Of a stretch of 36,340 nucleotides of DNA, positions 8,601 through 17,385 are shown piece after piece. The DNA lies in assembly GCF_016583825.1 (NCBI RefSeq), contig NZ_NRRV01000056.1:1-36340 (forward strand), in the 5' to 3' direction. Within the stretch, counting starts at the first letter, position 1; each line of letters starts with the position of its first letter. A model generated the notes under the pieces. It had not been told where the DNA came from. It saw only the letters and a program-made list of their open reading frames with translations, and ran no database searches. The translations under genes were made by a program, and so were the position numbers. The stretch is from Thiohalocapsa halophila (GTDB taxonomy: Bacteria; Pseudomonadota; Gammaproteobacteria; Chromatiales; Chromatiaceae).

Positions 8601-8746
8601 AAGCCGCCACCAAGATGGACTTGGCCCGCGCCTATGTGGAGATGGAGGACCCGGATGCCGCGCGGGCCATCCTCGAAGAAGTGGTGGAGGAGGGTAGTGA
8701 GCAGCAGCGTGCCGATGCCAAGGCCCTGCTGGCGAAGCTCGGCTGA
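5615..8746 (+). CDS. fimV: FimV-family polar hub protein
   Basis: FimV is an inner-membrane, peptidoglycan-binding scaffold needed for type IV pilus assembly and polar organisation in Pseudomonas. The 1043-residue product has a signal peptide (about 1-24), then the typical FimV N-domain GLGGMRTQSALNQPFYAEIEL. A LysM-like domain follows (about 212-270, YYGPVQRGATLTAIARDM), then a coiled coil (about 342-392). A Pro/Ala/Glu-rich linker leads to one membrane segment (about 529-551, ending YRRRR). A long acidic cytoplasmic region follows, with TPR-like helices near 655-700. The conserved C-terminal helical domain (about 990-1040) contains KMDLARAYVEMEDPDAARAIL. GGAGG abuts the ATG and GGAGAGG lies upstream. 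The position between asd and truA is conserved in gammaproteobacteria. Confidence 0.93.
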   Translation: MLPKPALVIAAVLLLTSLPGTATALGLGGMRTQSALNQPFYAEIELTDVSPDEIDAVKARLASRAEFAKAGAERPHFLTRLQFTPAIGMDGRPYIQVSSREPIREPYLDFLVEVIWPSGRLVKEYTVLLDPPARGTSAPPRVVAPQTSAPRRRPPPEPEPAPALRRSPAAAQQTERQRQEPRPGQQSAPRRQAAAPRTPAPVPPQAQDTRFPLYYGPVQRGATLTAIARDMTPPGATVEQTAMAIFRNNQDAFMRGNINMLRVGVDLVVPTAEELFALDQSAARREFEDALAGRSVNSSPITDVPSDARLRIAAAGEPEPPPPGAPSGEALPPPAVEPDLRQDLLMVQETTESNRQEATELRNRIGELEQQLRDIQRLLELRNEQLAELQQAVTAGEQPLPTAGDLPTPAPPAGAARMRPAPAPDEPADADGVPTPRRGGEALAQGEPAPGPGERAPAEPLEAPELAAAPPGASAAGAADPAGGNGDGQASETAAPAAESNGSGNPDGGQQPFWHGALATAQGVSASMPPWALPAAGGTVVLGGLGLLAYRRRRQLAEDADEGVLAHAPGGSRLGASRSRRDSGVEPGFGAAAAAAEELSIDPLPELDEDAPPASQQQGAQAGGGAIDVQTGLPVGVVSNMPDDQPETQDADIIAEADIYILYGRYREAEALLREELERAPESPELRYKLGEALLGSGSQAALAELLDAMRAAGQDGEDAAKWARLENGLAGLSADDDAADGEPSAPGPWSAPVDGAPTPMGADQPLGAAATRTGDALGDDGGTDLGFSVQDVVPPSAEELRGQMGDLELDLPALDDFDDERQSTRTPDDRPDDPGLREAADADAPAMAPFDLRLDVPAAAPQSPGLRESGDGDRLDLDLSDLEQLTRSPSDSEPADLSLPPAEDPPAEEPPLLGADGGRDDAADDGHPALPDPLAPEQAEPQTQWQSAQGQGQTQPAGTSAEAQDEPGAAGPWEDSIANDVLSSQWHTDGGLWDEAATKMDLARAYVEMEDPDAARAILEEVVEEGSEQQRADAKALLAKLG

Positions 8747-8830
8747 GCTGCGACGGTATCGCCCCCAGGCGCCCGTGTTTGCGGGGCCGCGCCGCCGACC
8801 CTTGCGCCAGCGGCGCTGGGGGGCACGCGA

Positions 8831-9670
8831 ATGACCAGCGCTGAGCCCAGCACGCCAGCCCGGGCGCTCGCCGGGCGCATCGCCTTGGCGGTGGAATACG
8901 ACGGTGGTGCCTACAGCGGCTGGCAGCTCCAGCATCATGCCGACACCGTGCAGGCTCGGCTCGAGGCCGCCCTCGGCCGGGTCGCCGCCGAGCCGGTGCG
9001 GGTGCACTGCGCCGGGCGCACCGACGCCGGCGTGCACGCCGAGGGCCAGGTGGTGCACTTCGACACCCGGGCCGAGCGCAGCCCGCGCAGCTGGGTGCTC
9101 GGCACCAACAGCAATCTGCCGGACGACATCGCGGTGCGCTGGGCGCAGGCCGTGGCGCCGGGCTTTCACGCCCGCTTCAGCGCCACCGGCCGCCACTACC
9201 GCTACGTCATCCTGTGTCGGCCCACGCGCTCGGCGCTCTGGCGGGGACGCGCGGTCTGGACCCACAAGACGCTGGATCTGGCGCGCATGCGCACGGCGGG
9301 CGGGCTGCTGGTGGGTCGGCACGACTTCACGAGCTTCCGCGCGCTCGCCTGTCAGGCGAAGAGTCCGGTGCGCACCCTGCGTTATCTGCACCTGGAGCGC
9401 CAGGGGGATCTGATCACGCTTGCGCTTGGCGCGGACGGCTTTCTGCACCACATGGTCCGCAATATCGCCGGCGTGCTGATGGCCATCGGTAGCGGCGAGG
9501 CGCCGGTGGCCTGGACCGCCGAGCTGCTGGCGGTGCGCAACCGCGCCCTCGGCGGGGTGACGGCGCCGCCCCACGGGCTTTATCTCACCGGCGTGGATTA
9601 TCCGGCGGACTTCGGTCTGCCCGGGGGCCTGTCCGCGGGCGGCGACGCGGCAGGCCCGCCTGTGCTGTAA
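8831..9670 (+). CDS. truA: tRNA pseudouridine(38-40) synthase
   Basis: TruA converts uridines 38-40 of the tRNA anticodon arm to pseudouridine. The 279-residue protein has IALAVEYDGGAYSGWQLQ at the N-terminus and the catalytic Asp in CAGRTDAGVHAEGQVVHF (near residues 60-77). The second TruA half carries RHYRYVI and GDGFLHHMVRNI-like sequence (ADGFLHHMVRNIAGVL). The first 15 residues are variable and the true start could lie slightly downstream. It follows fimV by 84 bases and precedes trpF by 31 bases, the usual neighbourhood. Confidence 0.95.
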   Translation: MTSAEPSTPARALAGRIALAVEYDGGAYSGWQLQHHADTVQARLEAALGRVAAEPVRVHCAGRTDAGVHAEGQVVHFDTRAERSPRSWVLGTNSNLPDDIAVRWAQAVAPGFHARFSATGRHYRYVILCRPTRSALWRGRAVWTHKTLDLARMRTAGGLLVGRHDFTSFRALACQAKSPVRTLRYLHLERQGDLITLALGADGFLHHMVRNIAGVLMAIGSGEAPVAWTAELLAVRNRALGGVTAPPHGLYLTGVDYPADFGLPGGLSAGGDAAGPPVL

Positions 9671-9701
9671 TGTCGGGCTAGGTTTTCGCCGCTGCCCGGC
9701 T

Positions 9702-10311
9702 ATGCGAACACGCGTCAAGATCTGCGGTCTCACTCGCGAGCAGGACGTCGACGCCGCCGTTGCTGCCGGTGCCGACGCGCTCGGCTTCGTGTTTCATCCG
9801 TCCAGTCCGCGGTCGGTGGATCTGGCGCGGGCGGCCGTACTGGCGGCGCGGGTGCCGGCCTTCGTCAACCGTGTGGGCTTGTTCGTGGACGCCGAGCCGG
9901 CGCTGATCGCCGAGGCGATTCGCCGGGTGCCGCTGGACCTGATCCAGTTCCACGGCCAAGAGCCGCCGGCGGCCTGCACGGGCTTCGGGCGGCCCTGGAT
10001 CAAGGCCATCGCCATGCGCGACGGCCTCGACGTGGAGGTGGCGGCGGCGGAGTATCATGGCGCCGCGGCGCTGTTGCTGGACACTTACGACCCGGCGCTC
10101 GCCGGCGGCACCGGGCGGCGCTTCGACTGGACGCGGGTGCCGCCGGTGCTGGCGCCGCGGATCATCCTGGCGGGGGGGCTGACTGCCGAGAACGTCGCCG
10201 CCGCCATTGCCCGCGTCAAGCCGTACGCGGTGGACGTGAGCGGCGGCGTCGAAGCCGCCAAGGGCCTCAAGGATCACCGCAAGATCAACGACTTCATGCA
10301 GGGGGTACGCG

Positions 10312-10331
<20 letters not shown>
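9702..10331 (+). CDS. trpF: Phosphoribosylanthranilate isomerase
   Basis: TrpF isomerises N-(5-phosphoribosyl)anthranilate in tryptophan synthesis. The 209-residue TIM barrel starts MRTRVKICGLT, with the general-base Cys in KICGLT. It contains LDLIQFHG and LLLDTYDP, whose Asp is the general acid. The phosphate-binding loops LAGGLTAENV and AVDVSGGVE are also present. The 3' end overlaps the first 20 bases of trpB, indicating translational coupling. Length is normal. Confidence 0.96.
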
Positions 10332-11558
<1,227 letters not shown>

Positions 11559-11562
<4 letters not shown>

Positions 11563-12386
11563 GCCGCATCGACGGTCTGTTCCAGCGCCTGCGCGGCGAG
11601 GGGCGCACGGCCCTGATCCCCTTCGTCACCGCCGGCGACCCGAGCCCGGATGTCACGGTGCCCCTGATGCACCGCATGGTGGCCGCCGGCGCCGACCTCA
11701 TCGAGCTGGGCGTGCCCTTTTCGGACCCCATTGCCGACGGCCCGGTGATCCAGCGCGCCACCGAGCGGGCCCTGGCCGCCGGCGTGCACCTGCGCGACGT
11801 GCTGGACATGGTGCGGACCTTCCGGGCGGAGAACGCCACCACGCCGGTGGTGCTCATGGGCTATCTCAATCCCATCGAGATCATGGGCGCCGAGACCTTC
11901 GCCGCCGACGCCGCAGCGGCGGGCGTGGACGGCACCCTGGTGGTGGATGTGCCGCCGGAGGAGGCCGCGGAGCTGGCCGGTCTGCTGCGCCCCTACGGAC
12001 TGGACCTGGTCTACCTGCTGGCGCCCACGTCGGATGCCGAGCGCATCGCGCGCATCGGCGGCGTCGCCTCGGGCTTCGTCTACTATGTCGCCGTCAAGGG
12101 CGTCACCGGGGCCGGCAACCTGGACATCGACGGCGTCGGCGCCAAGCTCGCGGAGATCCGCGCCCGCATCCCGCTGCCGGTGGGCGTGGGCTTCGGCATC
12201 AAGGACGGCGACAGCGCCGCGCGAGTCGCAGCGGTGGCGGATGCCGTCATTGTCGGCAGCGCCATCGTCGAGCGCATCGAGGCCCTGATGGACGAGCCCG
12301 GGGCGATTCCGGACGCCGTGGCAGGCTTCCTCGGCGGGCTGCGCCAGGCCATCGACCAGGCCGATCAGCACAAGGTGCTGGCATGA
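11559..12386 (+). CDS. trpA: Tryptophan synthase alpha chain
   Basis: TrpA cleaves indole-3-glycerol phosphate and channels indole to TrpB. The 275-residue TIM barrel has the catalytic Glu E49 and Asp D60 in LIELGVPFSDPIADGP, then LVVDVPPEEA, LLAPTSDAERI and the phosphate-binding GVGFGIKDG loop. The start is the GTG at 11559, sharing GTGA with the trpB stop; MSRIDGLFQRL matches family N-termini. Its own stop overlaps a possible accD ATG. Confidence 0.96.
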
Positions 12387-12406
12387 GTCGGCAGAAGGGG
12401 GATGCC

Positions 12407-13273
12407 GTGAGCTGGTTCGAGAAGCTGATCCCCAGCCGCATTCGCACCGAGGCCAACAACAAGCGCGCGGTGCCGGAGGGGCTGTGGGACAAGTGCCCGG
12501 GCTGCAACGCGGTGCTCTACCGCGCGGAGCTGGAGCGCAATCTCGACGTTTGCCCCAAGTGCAGCCACCACAACCGCATTGGCGCGCGCCGGCGCCTGAC
12601 GCTCTTCCTGGACGACGATGCGGCCACCGAAGAGATCGGCGCCGAGCTGGAATCGGTCGACCCGCTGAAGTTCAAGGATCTGAAAAAGTACCGCGAGCGC
12701 CTGGCGCAGGCGCAGAAGCAAACCAGTGAGCGCGAGGCGCTGGTGGTGCAGCGCGGCCAGCTCAAGGGCATGGGCATCGTCGCCGGCGCCTTCGAGTTTC
12801 GCTTCATGGGCGGGTCCATGGGCTCGGTGGTGGGCGAGCGCTTCGTGCGCGGCGTCGAGGTGGCGGTGCGCGATCACCTGCCGCTGGTGTGCTTCTCCGC
12901 CAGCGGCGGGGCGCGCATGCAGGAGTCCCTGTTCTCGCTGCTGCAGATGGCCAAGACCAGTGCCGCCCTCGGGCGCCTGCGGGAGAAAGGCCTGCCCTTC
13001 GTGTCCGTGATGACCGATCCCACTATGGGCGGCGTCTCGGCGAGCCTCGCCATGCTCGGCGACATCAACCTCGCCGAGCCCGGCGCGCTCATCGGCTTCG
13101 CCGGCCCCCGCGTCATCGAGCAGACCGTGCGCGAGACCCTGCCGGAAGGCTTTCAGCGCAGCGAGTTCCTGGTGGAGCACGGCGCCCTGGATCAGATCTG
13201 CGACCGCCGCGACCTGCGCGAGCGTATTGCGACCCTGCTGTCCATGCTCACGCGCCGGCCCAAGGACGCATAA
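12407..13273 (+). CDS. accD: Acetyl-CoA carboxylase carboxyltransferase subunit beta
   Basis: AccD is the zinc-bearing half of the carboxyltransferase that makes malonyl-CoA for fatty acid synthesis. The 288-residue form starting at GTG 12407 reads MSWFEKLIPSRI, the usual family N-terminus, with AAGGGGG about 7 bases upstream. An alternative ATG at 12383 overlaps the trpA stop (ATGA) and adds eight residues. The zinc ribbon is C30-x2-C33 and C49-x2-C52. The crotonase-type core has ASGGARMQES, PTMGGVSAS and GALIGFAGPRVIEQT. The trpA-accD-folC order is common in proteobacteria. Confidence in identity is very high; the start is the only uncertainty. Confidence 0.95.
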   Translation: MSWFEKLIPSRIRTEANNKRAVPEGLWDKCPGCNAVLYRAELERNLDVCPKCSHHNRIGARRRLTLFLDDDAATEEIGAELESVDPLKFKDLKKYRERLAQAQKQTSEREALVVQRGQLKGMGIVAGAFEFRFMGGSMGSVVGERFVRGVEVAVRDHLPLVCFSASGGARMQESLFSLLQMAKTSAALGRLREKGLPFVSVMTDPTMGGVSASLAMLGDINLAEPGALIGFAGPRVIEQTVRETLPEGFQRSEFLVEHGALDQICDRRDLRERIATLLSMLTRRPKDA

Positions 13274-13355
13274 TCGCTTCGCCCGGAACACCGAGGAGCC
13301 CTCACCCCGACAACGCGCCCGCCGGCCTCGATTCAGTCGACGCGCACTGCCGCCC

Positions 13356-13383
13356 GCACAGCGCACTACGCACTCCGCACTTC
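13356..13383. repeat. Heptamer array, four GCACNNN units before folC
   Basis: GCAC occurs at 13356, 13363, 13370 and 13377, with triplets AGC, TAC, TCC, TTC. The last three units are the GTACTNC-type units of 843-870 with T changed to C at position 2. The array ends 11 bases before the folC ATG and so lies in its leader. Confidence 0.75.
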
Positions 13384-13394
13384 TTCCCACCCCG

Positions 13395-14672
13395 ATGCGC
13401 TTTCAAACCCTCCCCGATTGGCTCGCCTGGCAGGAAACCCTGCACCCGCGCCGCATCGATCTGCGCTTGGAGCGGGTCAGGGCGGTCTGGGATGCCCTTG
13501 GGCTCGGGCCCTTCGCCTGTCCGGTCATCACCGTCGGCGGCACCAACGGCAAGGGCTCCGTGGTGGCCTATCTGGATGCCGTTTGCCGGGCGGCCGGTTA
13601 TCGCACGGCCGCCTATACCTCGCCGCACGTGCTGCGCTACAACGAGCGCATTCGGGTCCATGGTGCCGATGCCACGGACGCCGCCATCTGCGAGGCCTTC
13701 GCCCGCATCGATGCGGCGCGCGGCGAGGCGCCGCTGACCTACTTCGAGTTCGGTACCCTCGCCGCCCTGACGCTGTTCGCCGAGGCGGCGCCGGACGTGG
13801 TGCTGCTGGAAGTGGGGCTCGGCGGGCGCCTGGATGCAGTGAACATCATCGACGCGGACGTCGCCGTGGTCACCAGCATCGGCCGCGACCACATGGCCTG
13901 GCTCGGGGATACGCCGGCGCAGATCGCCTTCGAGAAGGCGGGCATCTTCCGCGCCGGCCGCCCGGCGATCATCGGCCAGGCGGATGCCCCGCCGCGACTG
14001 CGCGAGCGGGCGCTGGAGGTCGGCGCCGTGCCGCTGCAATTGGGCCGGGAGCAAAACTGGCGCCTGGACGCCGGCCAATGGCAATGGCGGGGACCGGATG
14101 GTCGGCGCCGGGACGCGCTGCCGGCACCGGCGCTGCGCGGGCGCTTTCAGTACGACAATGCCGCCGCGGCGCTTTGTGCCCTCGACTGCCTGCGCGAGCG
14201 CCTACCGGTGGGCAATGCCGCGGTGCGCCAGGGCCTGCAGCGGGTGCGGCTGCCGGGGCGCTTCACGGTGCTGCCGGGCCGCCCCACCTGGGTGGTGGAT
14301 GTGGCCCACAATACGCAAGCCGCGCAGGCACTGGCGCAGAACCTGGCGGCGCTCGGCTGCACCGGCCCGCGCCATGCAGTGGTGGGACTCTCCGCCGACA
14401 AAGAAGCCGCCGCCGTCACCGGCGCCCTGGCGGACTGGGTGGATACTTGGCACGTGCTGCGGGCCCCTGGGCCCCGCGGCATGGCCGAGGATGCGCTGGT
14501 CGCTGCCATCGCCGCCGGGGTGCCGGGGGCGGCGGCGCAGGTGCACGGCAGCCTGGATGCGGCCGTCGCAAGCATTCGCCAGGGGCTTTCGGAGGACGCC
14601 TGCGTGCTGGTGTTCGGATCCTTTACGCTGGTGGAAGCGGCCCTGCGCAGCCCCGGCATCGCTGCTGTATAA
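13395..14672 (+). CDS. folC: Bifunctional folylpolyglutamate/dihydrofolate synthase
   Basis: FolC adds glutamate to dihydropteroate and extends the folate polyglutamate tail. The 425-residue Mur-ligase-like protein has the P-loop VGGTNGKGSVVAYLD, SPHVLRYNERI, the YFEFGTLAAL segment, EVGLGGRLDAVN and TSIGRDHMAWLG. The C-terminal domain has VVDVAHN. The ATG at 13395 gives the common MRFQTLPDWLAWQE N-terminus; no strong Shine-Dalgarno is visible because the leader is repeat DNA. Upstream in-frame codons overlap accD and are not favoured. dedD follows after 71 bases. Confidence 0.95.
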   Translation: MRFQTLPDWLAWQETLHPRRIDLRLERVRAVWDALGLGPFACPVITVGGTNGKGSVVAYLDAVCRAAGYRTAAYTSPHVLRYNERIRVHGADATDAAICEAFARIDAARGEAPLTYFEFGTLAALTLFAEAAPDVVLLEVGLGGRLDAVNIIDADVAVVTSIGRDHMAWLGDTPAQIAFEKAGIFRAGRPAIIGQADAPPRLRERALEVGAVPLQLGREQNWRLDAGQWQWRGPDGRRRDALPAPALRGRFQYDNAAAALCALDCLRERLPVGNAAVRQGLQRVRLPGRFTVLPGRPTWVVDVAHNTQAAQALAQNLAALGCTGPRHAVVGLSADKEAAAVTGALADWVDTWHVLRAPGPRGMAEDALVAAIAAGVPGAAAQVHGSLDAAVASIRQGLSEDACVLVFGSFTLVEAALRSPGIAAV

Positions 14673-14673
14673 T
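14668..14673 (+). promoter_or_regulatory. Consensus -10 hexamer upstream of dedD-cvpA-purF
   Basis: A perfect TATAAT overlaps the folC stop codon, 70 bases before dedD. No good -35 is seen at the right distance, though a TG directly precedes the hexamer. It could start a dedD-cvpA-purF-metZ transcript. Confidence 0.35.
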
Positions 14674-14743
14674 TCTCGGCTGTATCGCGGGCAGAGCGCG
14701 CGCGGGCAGATTTCCACCGCCGGACGAGACTGGGGCCTTGTGA

Positions 14744-15346
14744 ATGGATGAAGGTGCGAAAAGACGCCTGGTCGGCGCGGCCGTCGTCGTTGCGCTGATG
14801 GTTATCTTCGTGCCCATGCTGCTGGAGCAGCCGGACCCCGATGGCCTCGGCGAGCCCATCGTGATTCCAGATGAGCCGGAGGTGCCGGACGCTGGACCGG
14901 CGCCCGGCGAGACGCAGAGCAGCGAGTCGCTGACGGCGGAGCGAGACTTCACACCGCCGCTGCCGGTGCCTGAGCCGCCGCCCGGTGCTGCGGTGGAGCC
15001 GCCGGCCACTGAGGCAGAGCCGGAATCAGCGCAGCCGGCGGTGACAGCACAAGAGCCTGCGCCGACACCCGAGCAAGCGCCGGCCGGGCCGAAGCCGGTG
15101 CCCGCGGGCACGTCCTCCTGGGTGGTGCAGGTGGCCAGCCTGGCGTCTGCGGACGCGGCCAAGGGGCTGCAAGACGAGCTTCGCGCCAAGGGTTATACGG
15201 CCTTCGTGGAGCAGGCCACGGTCAACGGTAAGCGCTATTACCGGGTGCGCGTCGGGCCCGAGGTGGAGCGCGCGCGCGCCAACAGCCTGGCGGCGGAGCT
15301 TCAAAGCGAAACGGGCAGCAAGCCCCTGGTGCAGCGCTATCCCTGA
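14744..15346 (+). CDS. dedD: SPOR-domain cell division protein (DedD-like)
   Basis: This is a 200-residue bitopic inner-membrane protein. A short cytoplasmic start (MDEGAKRRLVGA) precedes one membrane helix (about 10-28). A Pro/Glu/Ala-rich periplasmic linker (about 29-122) follows, then a C-terminal SPOR domain (about 123-200, SSWVVQVASLASADAAKGLQ and YRVRVGP). SPOR domains bind denuded glycan strands at the septum, and DedD helps constriction. The gene sits between folC and cvpA as in E. coli and Pseudomonas. SPOR proteins are diverse, so the name rests mainly on gene order. Confidence 0.88.
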   Translation: MDEGAKRRLVGAAVVVALMVIFVPMLLEQPDPDGLGEPIVIPDEPEVPDAGPAPGETQSSESLTAERDFTPPLPVPEPPPGAAVEPPATEAEPESAQPAVTAQEPAPTPEQAPAGPKPVPAGTSSWVVQVASLASADAAKGLQDELRAKGYTAFVEQATVNGKRYYRVRVGPEVERARANSLAAELQSETGSKPLVQRYP

Positions 15347-15372
15347 CCGCGCTCGAGGACGCAAGCCACATC

Positions 15373-15864
15373 ATGATCTGGGTCGACTACGTCATCATCG
15401 GCATCATCGCGCTGTCGGCCATTATCGGGCTCGCCCGGGGCCTGATCCGGGAAGTCCTGGCGCTGGGGGTCTGGATTGCTGCGCTCCTGGCGGCGTGGGT
15501 CTTCTATCGGCCGGTTGCCGATCAGCTCACCCCCTGGCTGTCGACCCCGTCGCTGCGCATGGGCGCCGCCGTGGCGCTGATCGTGGTGGGGGTGCTCATC
15601 GCCGGCGCCATCGTCGGCTGGCTGTTGTCGCTGCTGGTAGAAAAGACCGGCCTCACCGGCACCGACCGGCTGCTGGGCATGGTCTTCGGCGCCGGCCGCG
15701 GCGCCGTGGTGGTGGCGCTGCTGGTGTTTCTGGCCTCACTGACACCCGTGATCGAGGACCCCTGGTGGTCCCAGTCAGAGCTGCTCCCCAGGTTCCAGCT
15801 GTTGGCGGATGCCATGCTGGATTTGATTCCGCCCGAGGTTACACAGAGGATCAAGTCCATCTGA
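15373..15864 (+). CDS. cvpA: CvpA family membrane protein
   Basis: CvpA is a small inner-membrane protein needed for colicin V production in E. coli; its cell function is not well defined. The 163-residue product has four predicted membrane segments (about 5-23, 27-46, 64-87, 102-122) and the family pattern IIALSAIIGLARGLIREVLAL near the N-terminus. It lies 26 bases after dedD and 8 bases before purF, a widely conserved operon. Confidence 0.92.
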   Translation: MIWVDYVIIGIIALSAIIGLARGLIREVLALGVWIAALLAAWVFYRPVADQLTPWLSTPSLRMGAAVALIVVGVLIAGAIVGWLLSLLVEKTGLTGTDRLLGMVFGAGRGAVVVALLVFLASLTPVIEDPWWSQSELLPRFQLLADAMLDLIPPEVTQRIKSI

Positions 15865-15872
15865 GGTGAATC

Positions 15873-17384
15873 ATGTGCGGTATCGTTGGCATCGTCGGTA
15901 AACAGCCGGTCAACCAGTTCCTCTATGACGCCCTGCTGGTGCTCCAGCATCGCGGCCAAGATGCCGCCGGCATCGTCACCAGCGATGGCGACAAGCTGCA
16001 CATGCGCAAGGATGCGGGGCTGACCCGGGACGTCTTCGGCAACCGCCACATGCTGCAGCTCAGCGGCAACATGGGCGTCGGCCATGTGCGTTATCCCACC
16101 GCCGGCGTGTCCAGCTCCGCCGAGGCGCAGCCCTTTTATGTGAACTCCCCCTACGGCATCGTCCTCGCCCATAACGGCAACCTCACCAATGCCGAGGAGC
16201 TGAAGCAGGACGTCTTCGTACAGGACCTGCGGCATATCAACACCGCGTCCGACAGCGAGATCCTGCTCAACGTCTTCGCCCACGAGCTCCAGGCCCAAGA
16301 CCGGCTGCGCATCGACGAGGAAGACGTCTTCCGCGCCGTGGAGGGCGTGCACCGGCGCTGCCGCGGCGGCTACGCGGCGGTGGCCATGATCCCGGGCTTC
16401 GGCATGTTCGGCTTCCGCGACCCCTACGGCATCCGCCCGGTGGTCTACGGTAAGCGCGAGACCGACCGCGGCACCGAGTACATGATCGCCTCCGAGAGCG
16501 TGGCGCTGGATACCAACGGCTTCGAGCTCGTCGACGACATCGCCCCCGGCGAGTGCGTGCTGGTGGACGTGCGCGGCAACCTCCACCGCCGCCAGTGCGC
16601 ACAGCAGCCGGTGCTCTCGCCCTGCATCTTCGAGTTCGTCTATTTCGCGCGGCCGGATTCCATCATCGACAACATCTCGGTGCACAAGTCGCGCTCGCGC
16701 ATGGGCAAGAAGCTGGCGGCCAAGATCAAGCGCGTGTGGCCGGAGCACGACATCGACGTGGTCATTCCGGTGCCGGACACCAGCCGTACCGCTGCGCTCC
16801 AGCTCGCCAACCAGCTCGGCGTGCCCTATGCCGAGGGCTTCATCAAGAACCGCTACATCGGGCGCACCTTCATCATGCCCGGGCAGCAGGTGCGCAAGAA
16901 GTCCGTGCGCCAGAAGCTGAACGCCATCGACCTGGAGTTCCGCAAGAAGAACGTGCTGCTGGTGGATGATTCCATCGTGCGCGGTACCACCTCGCAGCAG
17001 ATCATCCAGATGGCGCGGGACGCCGGCGCCAAGCGGGTCTACTTCGCCTCCGCAGCGCCGCCGGTGCGCTATCCGAACGTCTACGGCATCGACATGCCGG
17101 CGGCCAGCGAGCTCATCGCCCACGACCGCACCGAGGCCGACGTGGAAGCGGAGCTCGGCTGCGACCGGCTGATCTATCAAGACCTGGCCGACCTGATCGA
17201 AGCCATCCAGAAAAAGGGCAAGAGCCACGTGGATCGCTTCGACACCTCGGTATTCGACGGCGTCTATGTCACCAATGACGTGACTGCGGATTACCTGCAG
17301 GCCCTGGAGCAGGTGCGCAACGACGATGCCAAGCGCCAGTCGCGCTGCGAAGAGACAGTGCTTGAGCTGCATAACTCGGTGTAG
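15873..17384 (+). CDS. purF: Amidophosphoribosyltransferase
   Basis: PurF carries out the first step of purine synthesis, moving glutamine-derived ammonia to PRPP. The 503-residue protein starts MCGIVGIVG, so Cys2 becomes the N-terminal nucleophile after Met removal and there is no propeptide. The glutaminase domain has GHVRYPTAG and NGNLTNAEEL. The phosphoribosyltransferase domain has VIPVPDTSRTAALQLA and the PRPP loop VLLVDDSIVRGTT. GAGGTGA precedes the ATG. metZ begins 1 base after the purF stop. Confidence 0.97.
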   Translation: MCGIVGIVGKQPVNQFLYDALLVLQHRGQDAAGIVTSDGDKLHMRKDAGLTRDVFGNRHMLQLSGNMGVGHVRYPTAGVSSSAEAQPFYVNSPYGIVLAHNGNLTNAEELKQDVFVQDLRHINTASDSEILLNVFAHELQAQDRLRIDEEDVFRAVEGVHRRCRGGYAAVAMIPGFGMFGFRDPYGIRPVVYGKRETDRGTEYMIASESVALDTNGFELVDDIAPGECVLVDVRGNLHRRQCAQQPVLSPCIFEFVYFARPDSIIDNISVHKSRSRMGKKLAAKIKRVWPEHDIDVVIPVPDTSRTAALQLANQLGVPYAEGFIKNRYIGRTFIMPGQQVRKKSVRQKLNAIDLEFRKKNVLLVDDSIVRGTTSQQIIQMARDAGAKRVYFASAAPPVRYPNVYGIDMPAASELIAHDRTEADVEAELGCDRLIYQDLADLIEAIQKKGKSHVDRFDTSVFDGVYVTNDVTADYLQALEQVRNDDAKRQSRCEETVLELHNSV

Positions 17385-17385
17385 C

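Noticed and set aside
15522..17372. A 616-residue minus-strand open frame opposite cvpA and purF
   Set aside because: It mirrors purF, is His/Val/Asp-rich in the way of high-GC antisense frames, and has no motif.
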